Below are positions 35,701-45,672 of a stretch of 64,000 nucleotides of DNA, one piece after another. The stretch is from positions 9,992,196-10,056,195 of the forward strand of contig CAIIXF020000004.1 in the NCBI GenBank assembly GCA_903813345.2, in the 5' to 3' direction. Under the pieces are notes generated by a model that saw only the letters and a program-made list of their open reading frames with translations, was not told the origin of the DNA and did not search any database. The translations under genes were made by a program, and so were the position numbers. The stretch's first letter is position 1. The number at the start of each line of letters is the position of its first letter. The stretch comes from Owenia fusiformis (Eukaryota; Annelida; Polychaeta; Sabellida; Oweniidae).

Positions 35701-38700
35701 GTTACTCTGACGTACCTAATAGCGTTCCAGCAGTCAACCAAAAATTCATGCCAACTTTTTCAAATACACCTTTTGTAGCTTGCAAGATTTGCCGTGCTTT
35801 GATAGCAGTAGCGTTTGCTTCCACTTGGCCCGCTTTTGACAGTTTATTGGCCGCGTTAAATTGATCAGCTCTTGTCTGGTTACAAGGGATAAACTTGGAA
35901 TGTTCTAAACTGGAGAGATACTTGGAAGTAGATGCTGGTACATACAACCCAGGGATGACACTCTTAGTCACAGCAAGACTGAAAATATTACAAGCGATAA
36001 ACTTATAATGTTCTAAACTGGATAGATACTTGGAGGTAGATGCTGGTACATACAATCCAGTGATGACACTCTTAGTCACAGCAAGACTGAAAATATTACA
36101 AGCGATAAACTTGGAATTTTCTAAACTAGAGAGGTACTTGGAGGTAGATGCTGGTACATACAACCCAGGGATGACACTCTTAGTCACAGCAAGACTGAAA
36201 ATATTACAAGCGATAAACTTGGAATGTTCTAAACTGGAGAGATACTTGGAGGTAGATGTTGGTACATACAATCCAGGGATGGCACTCTTAGTCACAGCAA
36301 GACTGAAAATATTACAAGCGATAAACTTGGAATGTTCTAAACTGGAGAGATACTTGGAGGTAGATGCTGGTACATACAATCCAGGGATGGCACTCTTAGT
36401 CACAGCAAGACTGAAAATATTACAAGCGATAAACTTGGAATGTTCTAAACTGGAGAGATACTTGGAGGTAGATGCTGGTACATACAACCCAGGGATGGCA
36501 CTCTTAGTCACAGCAAGACTGAAAATATTACAAGCGATAAACTTGGAATGTTCTAAACTGGATAGATACTTTGAGGTAGATGCTGGTACATACAACCCAG
36601 GGATGGCACTCTTAGTCACAGCAAGACTGAAAATATTACAAGCGATAAACTTGGAATGTTCTAAACTGGAGAGATACTTGGAAGTAGATGCTGGTACATA
36701 CAACCCAGGGATGGCACTCTTAGTCACAGCAAGACTGAAAATATTACAAGCGATAAACTTGAAATGTTCTAAACTGGAGAGATACTTTGAGGTAGATGCT
36801 GATACATACAACCCAGGGATGGCACTCTTAGTCACAGCAAGACTGAAAATATTACAAGCGATAAACTTGGAATGTTCTAAACTGGAGAGATACTTGGAGG
36901 TAGATGCTTGTACATACAACCCAGGGATGGCACTCTTAGTCACAGCAAGACTGAAAATATTACAAGCGATAAACTTGGAATGTTCTAAACTGGATAGATA
37001 CTTTGAGGTAGATGCTGGTACATACAACCCAGGGATGGCACTCTTAGTCACAGTAAGACTGAAAATATTACAAGCGATAAACTTGAAATGTTCTAAACTG
37101 GATAGATACTTGGAGGTAGATGCTGGTACATACAATCCAGGGATGACACTCTTAGTTATAGTAAGACTGGAAATATTGGGAAAGTAGAAATCCTAGCCTT
37201 GCCCAAGTCGGTATTTTTTACTTATCTGATCTTGAATTATTACCGCCTTGTACAATCCAATACACCTGCGCTGATATTATGCAGAGTTATTCAACGGTTT
37301 CGAGATTTCCATAATACCTACGCTATCAGGGGTATCGCGAAACCTTATTGATTAACAGATATACGCGTGGACACGACGTGTGACTTCAGGCTGATTGACC
37401 AATCAAAACGTTGACCTGCATAAGCAAAGCAATCTTCCCGATTTGAAATTCAATGATCTGATCGATCGTTTTTTTTAGAGTTACAATATATTATGTAATT
37501 AAATGTACATAGGAAATGTAAGAGTCATTAATATAAATTAAATCATGCAATAGATTTAAAACTGATTTGGCGATGAAAATACAAGACCGAGTCCAATGTA
37601 GCGGGTCATGTAGTCGATCAGTGATTGAATCTCAGCCTACATGTTCATTTGAATTCAGCGATCGTTTCAACGTTTATTGTTGAAATCTTCTCACCTCCGG
37701 TTACCGATCGATGCTCCGGCATCCACTAAACTCTGATTGATATTTATCTGATAAAATATTTGTATTTCCATGATGAATTCATGCAAGATTTGTTCGTGAA
37801 AAGTCCCGGCGAAAAGTAAAAAGTGTACTTGTTTTTGACTGTGCATAATAATGAGCTAACGCTGCAGGGTCGTCGTTGATTGGTCAAATTTTACCGACAT
37901 AAACATTGAGTCGGTAAAGCACGTGGCTTTCTCTTTGGTACAAGGCGGTCATAATAGAAATCAAGATAGTAAAAGAGACCGACTTGGGCAAGGCTATAGA
38001 AATCCCTGAATGCAACTAATTGTCAGTTTTTTCTAAAGGACTAGTATTTAGATGGCAAGAGATTTTGGACAGCTGTATTTTTGGTCATGGGTATTTCCCG
38101 ACCATACAATGAACATTTTATATTAAAACAATATCTTGACTTCAACAAAAGTGCATGAAAAAAAATAAAAATCTCATTTTAATAATGAGATTAGCCATGG
38201 ATTAGTAACCCACCTCCTCACTTTTTCAATAATGTTGACCTTATATTGAAAAAGAGGACCGTGGTTTTCAAAGTTTCTGTGCAAAATTAGATTGCAACAT
38301 TAGTTATCAGTAATCTCATATATAGGAAAATTGGATTGATATAATATCTTCAACACAAATAGATAGCAACACAGTGTCATAATATCTGGTGTTATATTTG
38401 GAACTCATGTTTTGTACTCATAGTGTCAGCTACTGAATGCAGTTTATTCATACAGGATTATATGGCATTGTGACTTGCAAACACTTGAGTAGTATTATAC
38501 CCAACAGCATTTATATAGAAGGTATAAGAAAATGTTTGAAGGATACATGCTCATAAAAGTCATGCTCATAGTAATTTGAGTAATGGCTGATGTTTGAATG
38601 GTTTTTTTTTTCTCCAGCACTTCACATTACCTTGACATTATATCCTTTATGTAATCCAATCCCAAAAGAGGGGTGTATGAATTTAAGAATCTGGCAAACT

Positions 38701-41700
38701 TCATTACACTTTCATTTGGTTGGGATATAGCGAGGTTTTTATTACTCCAGTCTTATTCGATATAATCATATAAATATGGTGAGGTAGAATTGCTAATTAT
38801 AAATTCCATTCAAAATGGGTTAGTACAAAACATGGCACCGTGTCATGGCACAGGTACACCCTATGGCATAGGCTACGGCACCCCCTATGCCATACTGTAG
38901 GCACTAAAACACTTTTACAAGTCAAATTCTTGCATATTTATGTAGATTATGATTACCCTTACAAATGTCTACCCTTCCAAACATTGTTCTTGAGCCTCTT
39001 ACTAAAGTTATAATATTATCTTTCTTGGCATAGTTTGCCATGAATGAACATTTGTAAATCTGAATCAAGTTACAGACGTATGTAGTACGTACTCAAGGAC
39101 CCATTCTCTCTTTGCCAAAAACAAAACTTTCGTAAGAGGATCAAGAACAAAAATAATCGAAATAAATCTGAATTAGTATTCAAGAGCCAATGACACAGGG
39201 GTGCCATGGCTTAGTGGCTTAGTGCCATGTTTTGTACTAATCCCATTTTAGAGGCTTTTCAGTCTATTCTTATTTTCTAATCAAAATACGGGTGTTTGTG
39301 ATTCATTTCTGGAAATGTTAAGAATATAAATTGAAACGATACACAATTAGTTGAAACGGTGTAAGAGGCGAAGATACAGGGCGAGCCAATAAAGGTAACC
39401 AAAAAATGTTTGCTAATAACTCAGTCATTCAGCATGGGTTTAAAATCATATTTTGCACAATTAAACCTTGTTCAATTTCAGTTCATTATACATTTAATTC
39501 TCAATTATATTGCAGTTAAAAGTTACATAGGTCAATCCCTTGCGCAATGTGCATTACAGGCTAGCGTTTTGAAATGAATATAGATCAAATTAATTAACTC
39601 GTTGAGTGAGTTATACTTACAAATGTCCCAACTGGTTGCCTACACTCAATGGTGAAAAGTAAATCAGAATAAATTGGGTTAAAACCTTGGTCAATGTTCT
39701 TTCATTCTACTAAGTGTCATTGGTCTATCTATTGTAGTCACGATTTTATGGTTATTTACAAAACATGGTCAAAATGCCGAAATGTGTCTCACTGACTGGA
39801 CATAAATCCCACCAGAGTTTTATCTTTGGGCCTATTTTCTACACTAACTTCCTTTGAAACATAGAAACAAGAGATAAGAATGAAGATAAGAGCCATAACA
39901 TAAGATGTTTATGAGCGTGTTGTGTACAACTAAGCCCAAAACGTTCAAGTTGGTGTTCAAACATAAATTCCATATTTTGTGGCATGTTTTGTTAAATAGC
40001 CATAAAATTTTAACCCCTAGAGATAGACCATTAAAACTTGGTAGAACTAGAATGACAATATATTGGACAAGGCCTAATTGTGCCAAATGTGACACTAAAC
40101 CTGATTTATTAATATTTGTTAGGGTTACCTTTTTTGGCTCACCCTGTACATACAATTTACAATTATCAGCAACATAACAAGATCAATGATTATGTCAATG
40201 TACCATACCATACATGTAAAATACTTTTGTGAAGTATATTGAAAAGTAAAACAATGAAAATAAGGAATATGCTCCTTATTTCTGTGAGACTTTAGTAAGT
40301 GTATATATTTGCCAGTGGAGTCTCAGTACTACAAAATCTGACTGAGTCTTGAAAACTTCAATAGGACAACAGAATCACATACTCGTAAATTTGAATGGGT
40401 CATTTTATTTTTCATTGGTATCTAATGAGACTCCTCAATTGAACTTTCCCCAGAGTAGCTCTTGTGGTATTACAATGTGAGAGTAACTCATGCGGTATTG
40501 CAATGTCAGAGTAGCTCTTGTGATATTACAATGTAGAGAAATTCATGTGGTATTGCAATTTTAGAGTAACAAATGTGGTATTGTAATGTCAGAATAGCAC
40601 ATGTGGTATTGTCAGAGATTAAAAAATGGATTACAAATTGTGGAACTGTTACCAAAATCAGTTTCATAATCCATCCCCTTTTCATACATTTTCACATTCA
40701 TACATACATGTAGCTTTACTGTACATCAGTTTTTCATAGGTCCAGTATAAGTCAGTCAATGTTATTATATTCATGCCTCATTGGATACTCTGGTATTGAA
40801 TTAAATCCCCTCGCATAAATAATGGATTATATTGGTTTCCCATGACCTAGCAAACTGTCATGCATTCATTAGCTGTCAACACATACATACATTTACAAAT
40901 GTTCCTTCATTAATGCATCGATTTTCTCAAAGATGGCAGATGGGTAAACAGAACTTTCAAAGATGGACAGGGCGAACTCCATAACATGGGATTTCCCATT
41001 GGATAATCCTTATCCCATGTAACTTTCATATTAACTTTTCAATCCATATGCCCTTATATGAAGTGAATGCTACCTTACAGTGTAATCTTATATTGCAAAA
41101 AAATATGAAAAATCATGGTCATCTTTTTCAGTAATAAGGTCAATATTATTGAAGGTAGCCTACTAATCCATGGCTAATCTCATTATTAAAATGGGATTTT
41201 TATTTTTTTCATGCACATTTGTTGAAGTCAAGATATTGTTTTAATATAAAATGTTCATTGTATGGTCGGGAAATACCCGTGACCAAAAATACAGCTGTCC
41301 AAAATCTCTTGCCATCTTAATACTAGTCCTTTCTTGAGAAATTAGTACATAGGCAACTGAATGATTTTATTGAGCGTCAAAAAATTTGGTAACTTCAACA
41401 ATTCGGTTTCAGAATTTTTTTCGACATTCATGGCTATTCTTACTTTTGTAGAGAACATCAGAAAAGCTTTAGAAAATGACAAGTACTTAATTGGACTGTT
41501 TCTTGATCTTTCTAAAGCATTTGATACTTTCAATCATGGTATTCTTTTAGAAAAATGATTTTTTATGGAATAAGGGATAAATCCCTTAACTTCTTGCAGA
41601 GTTAATTAGAAAACAGAAAACAAAAAGGTTTTTATAACCATGTTTTCTCTGAAACAGAATCAGTGTCATATGGTATTCCACAAGGTTCTGTCCTTGGTCC

Positions 41701-43526
41701 TCTTTTGTCCATTATTTATGTAAATGGTATATACTTGGCAGTGACTACTCTAAACCCCGTTATTTTTGCAGATGATACGAATGTTTTAGCACATGATTCT
41801 TGTATTGACTCTCTTGTAGAGAATCTTAACCAGGAACTAGTCACTCTTGATGAATGGTTCAGATCAAATAAACTAAACTAAACAAGAAAATTCAGTGAAA
41901 AAATTCAGAATTTTTTCACTGGATTTTCTCGTTTTTAATACATTTTACAAAACAAATCTTCTCACAAGTCTATTCTAGGCACATAAGTGCACTTTTTTTG
42001 CAAACCTGGAAGATGTAGACAATGTGAGGAAGGAGTAATTCTTGTTTGAAAAATGACATGTGACTCAATTGAGGAATGCAGACAATTTCCCAACATGCAC
42101 CCTGGCCTTAACATTTACACCTTTTCTCGATGCAACTATACTCACTTACCTTTGAAATGCAGCTGGGAAACGGATGCTTCCCACTGGCGGGCGTTTCTTG
42201 GCTGTTGCCTCATCTGTTAAGGGCCCTATCCAGTAATATCTACCGTGTCTGTTATATATTATGGCTATGTGAATCCACTTGCTGATAGATGGCACTGATG
42301 TCGTTAAGAATATATGGTTGACATTCTGGTCTCTGTCTTTTACGACTGTTGTGTGGTATTTGTTACGAGATAGAGTGCGAATGAATGTCTCCTATAATAG
42401 AAAATTAATGGCTAGGGTGAGGTTGGACTTATTCTACAATAGGAAACTACTGGTAAGAGCGTTGTAGAATTTCTCCTTTAATGGGAAATCACTGTCTAGA
42501 GCGCTGTAGGATTTCTCTAATGGAAAATTCTTGACTACAGAGCCAGTACAGGCTAGAACGCTGTAAGCCTTATAGAGCGTTAGAATTTCTCCTATAATAG
42601 AAAGTAACTGACAAGAGCGCTAAGGAATTTTTCCTGTCATAGAAAATTACTGGGAAGAATGCTAAAGAATTTCTCTTACATTAATGAAGGGCATTTACAG
42701 TACAGTTTACGTACATACTGTTGTAAACAAAATTCAAACATAACTTAAACATTTCAAAAGCAGCTCACGTGTATTCTTACCAATTTAGTTCCAGCCAAAT
42801 CGTCACGATTGATGCCATAGGAGACAATGGCTTTGTTGATGAGGTCCTCCTTCAGGTTATGTGTTGACACCATGCTGTTGTTGATTATGGTCGGGTCCAG
42901 AAGGATCAGAGAGATGTTATAGATGGCACTGAGTGATATGAATTGTAATTGGAGGTTCAATGTGGCGTTAAGGAGTGTGGTTTTATTGGGCGAGAACGAT
43001 TCTGTTGTGGACGATATCTGCAAAAACAAAATAACTTACCATTAATGAATATTAATCACTTTTTTGTTGGAGAGAATCTTTAATCTTGAGTTTTTTTTTA
43101 AAATTTGAATGGAGGAATTTCGAGACATTTGAATTTGGTTATCTATCAAATTTATATCCACATAAATGTAGATGCACTTCTAATATGAATTATTTTAAAG
43201 ATCACCATGCCAGTTGTTTTATGACTGCATATCTATTTATTTTTGGAAACTGTAAACTGTTGATTTAATTTGTGTGTTGACCATGTATCAAGAGTGGTTG
43301 AATAGTGACGATCATTTGAGGCATCTTGGGTAGTTCTTTGCCGCTAACATCTGCCTACCTGGTTTGCATGTTTGTAATATTTGGACATTCTTGGTCCGAC
43401 GATCTTAGTCCCAGTATTTTCTGTCTTCGACTGCAGGTATAGTACGATGGCTGCAATCATGAACAGCAGAAGGAGTTTCTTGTTTAGTCGTCGTGCTATA
43501 TATCCATCCATCATACCAAGGCGCAT
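32734..43526 (-). CDS. FKTN-like: Fukutin-like glycan phosphotransferase (LicD family), copy A, with 12-fold exon repeat
   Basis: Exons: 43359-43526, 42781-43017, 42150 to about 42325 (start uncertain; 42281 is the alternative), 35716-37166, 35001-35140, 32734-33099. With the 42325 start all phases agree and the product is 845 residues. Residues 1-56 have a basic stretch then a membrane anchor (KKLLLLFMIAAIVLYLQ), as in type II Golgi enzymes. Exon 2 contains ISLILLDPTI, matching fukutin's PVFLIDPLI region; exon 3 contains WIHIAIIYNR and YYWIG. Exon 4 holds twelve 36-residue units, then FWLTAGTLLG. Exon 5 has GWYRQCG and TTDVDVG (the DxD-type metal site); exon 6 has KLDIFFHY and DRSAPNM. In vertebrates fukutin adds ribitol phosphate to alpha-dystroglycan glycans; substrate here is inferred only. 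Without eleven of the repeats the length would be about 449, near fukutin's usual 461. Confidence 0.88.
33313..34664. mobile_element. 1.35-kb TIR element with TTA target duplication, unit A only
   Basis: Left CCCCCCTATCACACCAAACT and the inverse of the right end, CCCTACTATCACACCAAACT, form TIRs. TTA flanks both sides (33310-33312 and 34665-34667). Unit B has the uninterrupted site CGTTTAAGCC with a single TTA (56104-56106). The interior is full of CGTTC / ACGTCC words. A second right-end-like word (TTTGGTGTGATAG) lies at 34280-34292, followed by a sequence resembling 33420-33470, so it may be a partial internal dimer. It lies in the last intron of the fukutin-like gene A. No coding capacity. 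Confidence 0.85.
34667..34996. mobile_element. 330-bp MITE next to exon 5 donor (both units)
   Basis: Ends AAGCCCAACATATAC and GTATGTTGGGTTTT are inverted. The interior has a dozen TCCCAT / ATGGGA words that fold on themselves. It ends only about four bases from the donor of the fukutin-like exon 5. The copy in unit B is at 56107-56438. Confidence 0.6.
35871..37166 (-). repeat. 108-bp exonic tandem array, 12 units, fukutin-like gene A
   Basis: Each unit codes for LYVPASTSKYLSSLEHSKFI, then ACNIFSLAVTKSAIPG, and corresponds to a single segment of fukutin (around [21 protein letters not shown]). Unit borders read CTTGTAATATTTTCAG then TCTTGC. The last unit continues instead with CTTGTAACCAGACAAG into unique exon. 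There are no stops on either strand, and 108 is a multiple of 3, so long frames also appear on the plus strand (36030-37187); these are by-products. Confidence 0.95.
37190..38012. mobile_element. TIR element adjoining exon 4 acceptor (unit A)
   Basis: CCTAGCCTTGCCCAAGTCGG (from 37192) is inverted at about 37982-38002, and an inner ATTACCGCCTTGTAC pairs with GTACAAGGCGGTCATAAT near 37940. Present also in unit B (61868-62690). The exon 4 acceptor lies about 20 bases from its edge. Confidence 0.65.
39377..40146. mobile_element. Mariner-type MITE, 770 bp
   Basis: CAGGGCGAGCCAATAAAGG and the inverse of CCTTTTTTGGCTCACCCTG, each next to TA (39375-39376 and 40147-40148). Inner inverted similarity continues for some tens of bases. 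No transposase recognised. Confidence 0.75.
40445..40615. repeat. Minisatellite of about 32 bp, five to six units
   Basis: Repeats of GAGTAGCTCTTGTGGTATTACAATGT-like units, degenerate toward the right end. Confidence 0.75.
41341..41890 (+). pseudogene. Non-LTR retrotransposon reverse transcriptase fragment
   Basis: Two broken blocks of a LINE-type reverse transcriptase: 41361-41558 encodes GLFLDLSKAFDTFNH, and 41663-41881 encodes IPQGSVLGPLL and FADDTNV with the downstream DEWFRSNKLN-like tail. A frameshift and stop (41558-41660) separate the blocks. The 5' part (endonuclease) and 3' end are missing. It begins right next to the inverted arm ending at 41335. An inactive remnant in the fukutin-like gene A intron. 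Confidence 0.85.
42380..42690. repeat. Minisatellite of about 50 bp in fukutin-like intron 2
   Basis: Degenerate repeats of TAATAGAAAATTACTG...AGAGCGCT.TAGAATTTCTCC, about six units, between exons 2 and 3 of the fukutin-like gene A. No additional exon is visible in this interval. Confidence 0.75.
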
Positions 43527-45651
43527 TTTACCGAAAAACGTATTGTTAAGGTGACTAGTGACTAGTGTTAGTAGTCTAGATCAACGAGTCATCACTGATC
43601 CGTATTAATTTTCCAAAGTAAAAAATGTAAAAATCAAATGGTGTTACGGTACCATAGTCCTCGTACTTGCTATTCACGGTAAGATATCCAGTGTCAAGTG
43701 ACAAGTACAGTAGCTTGATCCTATGTTTTACAGCGTTTAAGTTTTTCCAAGCACAGTGGCTGTGTAATTCTATGGATTTAAAGTTATGTTAACAAGAAAA
43801 AACATTTTGAGACCTAAAGGCGACCAAGTGCAGCGAACCGCTCTCTTTCGTTACGTGTTATTGTAAAAATACTGTATTGAAAGGCATCCTTGATTATTGG
43901 TTATAAGATGTTATCATATGTTTATGGGACATGCTGGTACATTAATATTAATCAATTGTCTTATTACACAATGTAAATGCTGGTTCGGGATCATCATCAC
44001 TTGTAAAAACAATTAGCTTGTCTTTGAAAACCAATATATATGCGATATTTGACCCCCAACTATTGAAATGGTGCTCGAAAACAGGTAGCGAAAGCAAACG
44101 AGTTGAATTTGTCGATATTTCGTGTCTGTGATGAATCTATATATTACAGATGTTTGTAAGAAAATGAACCATGATGCAATCCAATCTAAATGTCTTTTTT
44201 ATCTATTAAGTACCCGTATGTCAATGACCAAAGCGTTGGACAACGGGGGTCACCCAATATTGGAAACCATCTGCTTGGTGTATGATATATACTTTTTAAA
44301 AGACGTACATAAGGGTGATGTACTGGGAGGTTTTGGATATGGGGTTTATCTAGAGGGAGATATGCATATCTAACTAAGGGACCGTAGGGACCGAAGGTAG
44401 ATGTGCATATCTCACGAGGGATGAACCCAATATCCAAACCGACCGTACATAACTGCTTTATCCTATACCAAGTAGAGTTTCAGGTGCATATGGCCATTTC
44501 AATAGTACAAGGTGTAAAATAATCAAATCATTCTTATGCAAAGTCATTTTATTGCATTTCCACTACTTACCGGAAGCGGGAAGATATGCACCGAAGCGGG
44601 AGATATGGAGGTTCTGGATATGGAAACCTCAAAATCAGGATACGGGATATATCTTACCAACTTATCTCCCTAAAACTCTACTTGACATAGGATAATAGTT
44701 GATATTCAACCAGATAAAAAATGTATATATGACGTGCACGGACCTGAGGACAATTCGGGAAGTGCGGGGTAATCTCAGCTTTAAGCGTTAATCTCTGCCT
44801 TATTTGAAAAGCTTACTATGTGTTTTTTTATATCTATTTGAAGTATTTTTTATTCGCATTTCAGTGAAATTATATTTCCTTGAAAAGTTTGTTGGGATCT
44901 ATCATATTTTAAAAATTAAACATTGTTAAATACGCTGGAAGGCGTAACACTTTACGCTTACACGGCTCGTTGAAATTGGGATAACTTTAAAAAAAATAAT
45001 GATCAGAATTCAGATGAATTTAACAAAACGATTACATATACATTGAATGAGAAATATATTTTCAAGAATATACACAAGCCTACAACAATGCAATTATTAT
45101 GAGCATGTGATTGTGAGGCTCTAAAAACAGCAAAATGCCAACATCGCAAATTCAACGATTTGTTGAAGTTTTGGATTTGATTGTTAATTTGGGGTCAATT
45201 GCTGAAATTTTTATTAAGTATATATTGTTCTTTTAGTCTAACACCATTATATCAAGGATCAACAAAAACAAGATGATGTTAAAAGAAAGTGAACTAAATG
45301 GAACAATTAATTTTAATCATTTTAAATGCAAAATATAGTCAGACAGGTGATCTTATTTTCAATTACACAGATAAAATCAATATGTCATGCTAATAACCTT
45401 CCCAAAAACCGATTCATAAGTAGATAATCTGTTGTAAACTTCAAAAATATCAAAATCTAATATTTTTCATTTTTTGTGGACCCCTGTTAAACCCATCAAA
45501 AATAAGTAAATGGTAATGTTGACAAGTGCTCAACAAGTGAAAACGTATGCAGGAATATGTGTTTTATCATTTAAACTCATCAAAACGATTGGAGGATGAA
45601 CAGGAGGAAACAGCTTAATTAAGGCTTATCTGAGAAATTCCATTATCACTA
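43527..45651. other. Upstream region of fukutin-like gene A
   Basis: Likely contains the promoter and any 5' non-coding exon, but no TATA box or other element can be named with confidence. A foldback-family copy lies at 44310-44470, with related stem words (GGAAGCGGGAAGATATGCACC...) to about 44700. Confidence 0.4.
44310..44470. repeat. GGATAT-hairpin family element, second copy
   Basis: TACTGGGAGGTTTTGGATAT through GAGATATGCATATCT and GGGACCGTAGGGACCGAAGG to CCGACCGTACATAACTG, parallel to 3235-3420 at moderate identity. Confidence 0.55.
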
Positions 45652-45672
45652 TAAAGCCTCCTGTTCAGAAGG

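Larger units (their letters stand above)
38040..41335. mobile_element. Inverted repeats of about 230 bp enclosing 2.8 kb, in fukutin-like intron
   Basis: 38040-38275 is the inverse of 41095-41335 at roughly 93% (GGACTAGTATTTAGATGGCAAG, GGTCATGGGTATTTCCCGACC, ATAATGAGATTAGCCATGGATTAGTA). This is either one large foldback element or two facing copies of one repeat. The left arm is also in unit B (62720-62985). Between the arms are a mariner-type MITE (39377-40146) and a 32-bp minisatellite (40445-40615). Confidence 0.65.
12416..45651. repeat. Segmental duplication, unit A (about 33 kb)
   Basis: The order WSC exon 3, TIR element, WSC exon 2, 69-bp and 23-bp minisatellites, two tRNA-Ile genes, WSC exon 1, fukutin-like exons 6, 5 and 4 and the following intron is repeated from 45652 to the window end. 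Alignment by eye begins at 12416/45652 (TAAAG.CTCCTGTT) and still holds at 39150/64000. Unit B starts where unit A ends, so the copies are head-to-tail. Divergence is uneven: nearly identical around WSC exon 1 and fukutin-like exon 4, and roughly 10-20% elsewhere. Confidence 0.9.

Noticed and set aside
36030-37187. Long plus-strand open frame of 385 codons through the exon array (and 60578-61870, 430 codons)
   Set aside because: Because the unit is 108 bp with no stop on either strand, the opposite strand is open by arithmetic. It has no homology, start context or splice signals, while the minus strand joins fukutin-like exons in phase.
42341-42780. Possible missing fukutin-like exon between exons 2 and 3
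   Set aside because: Vertebrate fukutin has about 50 more residues here, but the interval is a minisatellite with no open frame flanked by AG/GT. A direct join with the 42325 acceptor keeps phase, though that acceptor has a weak pyrimidine tract.
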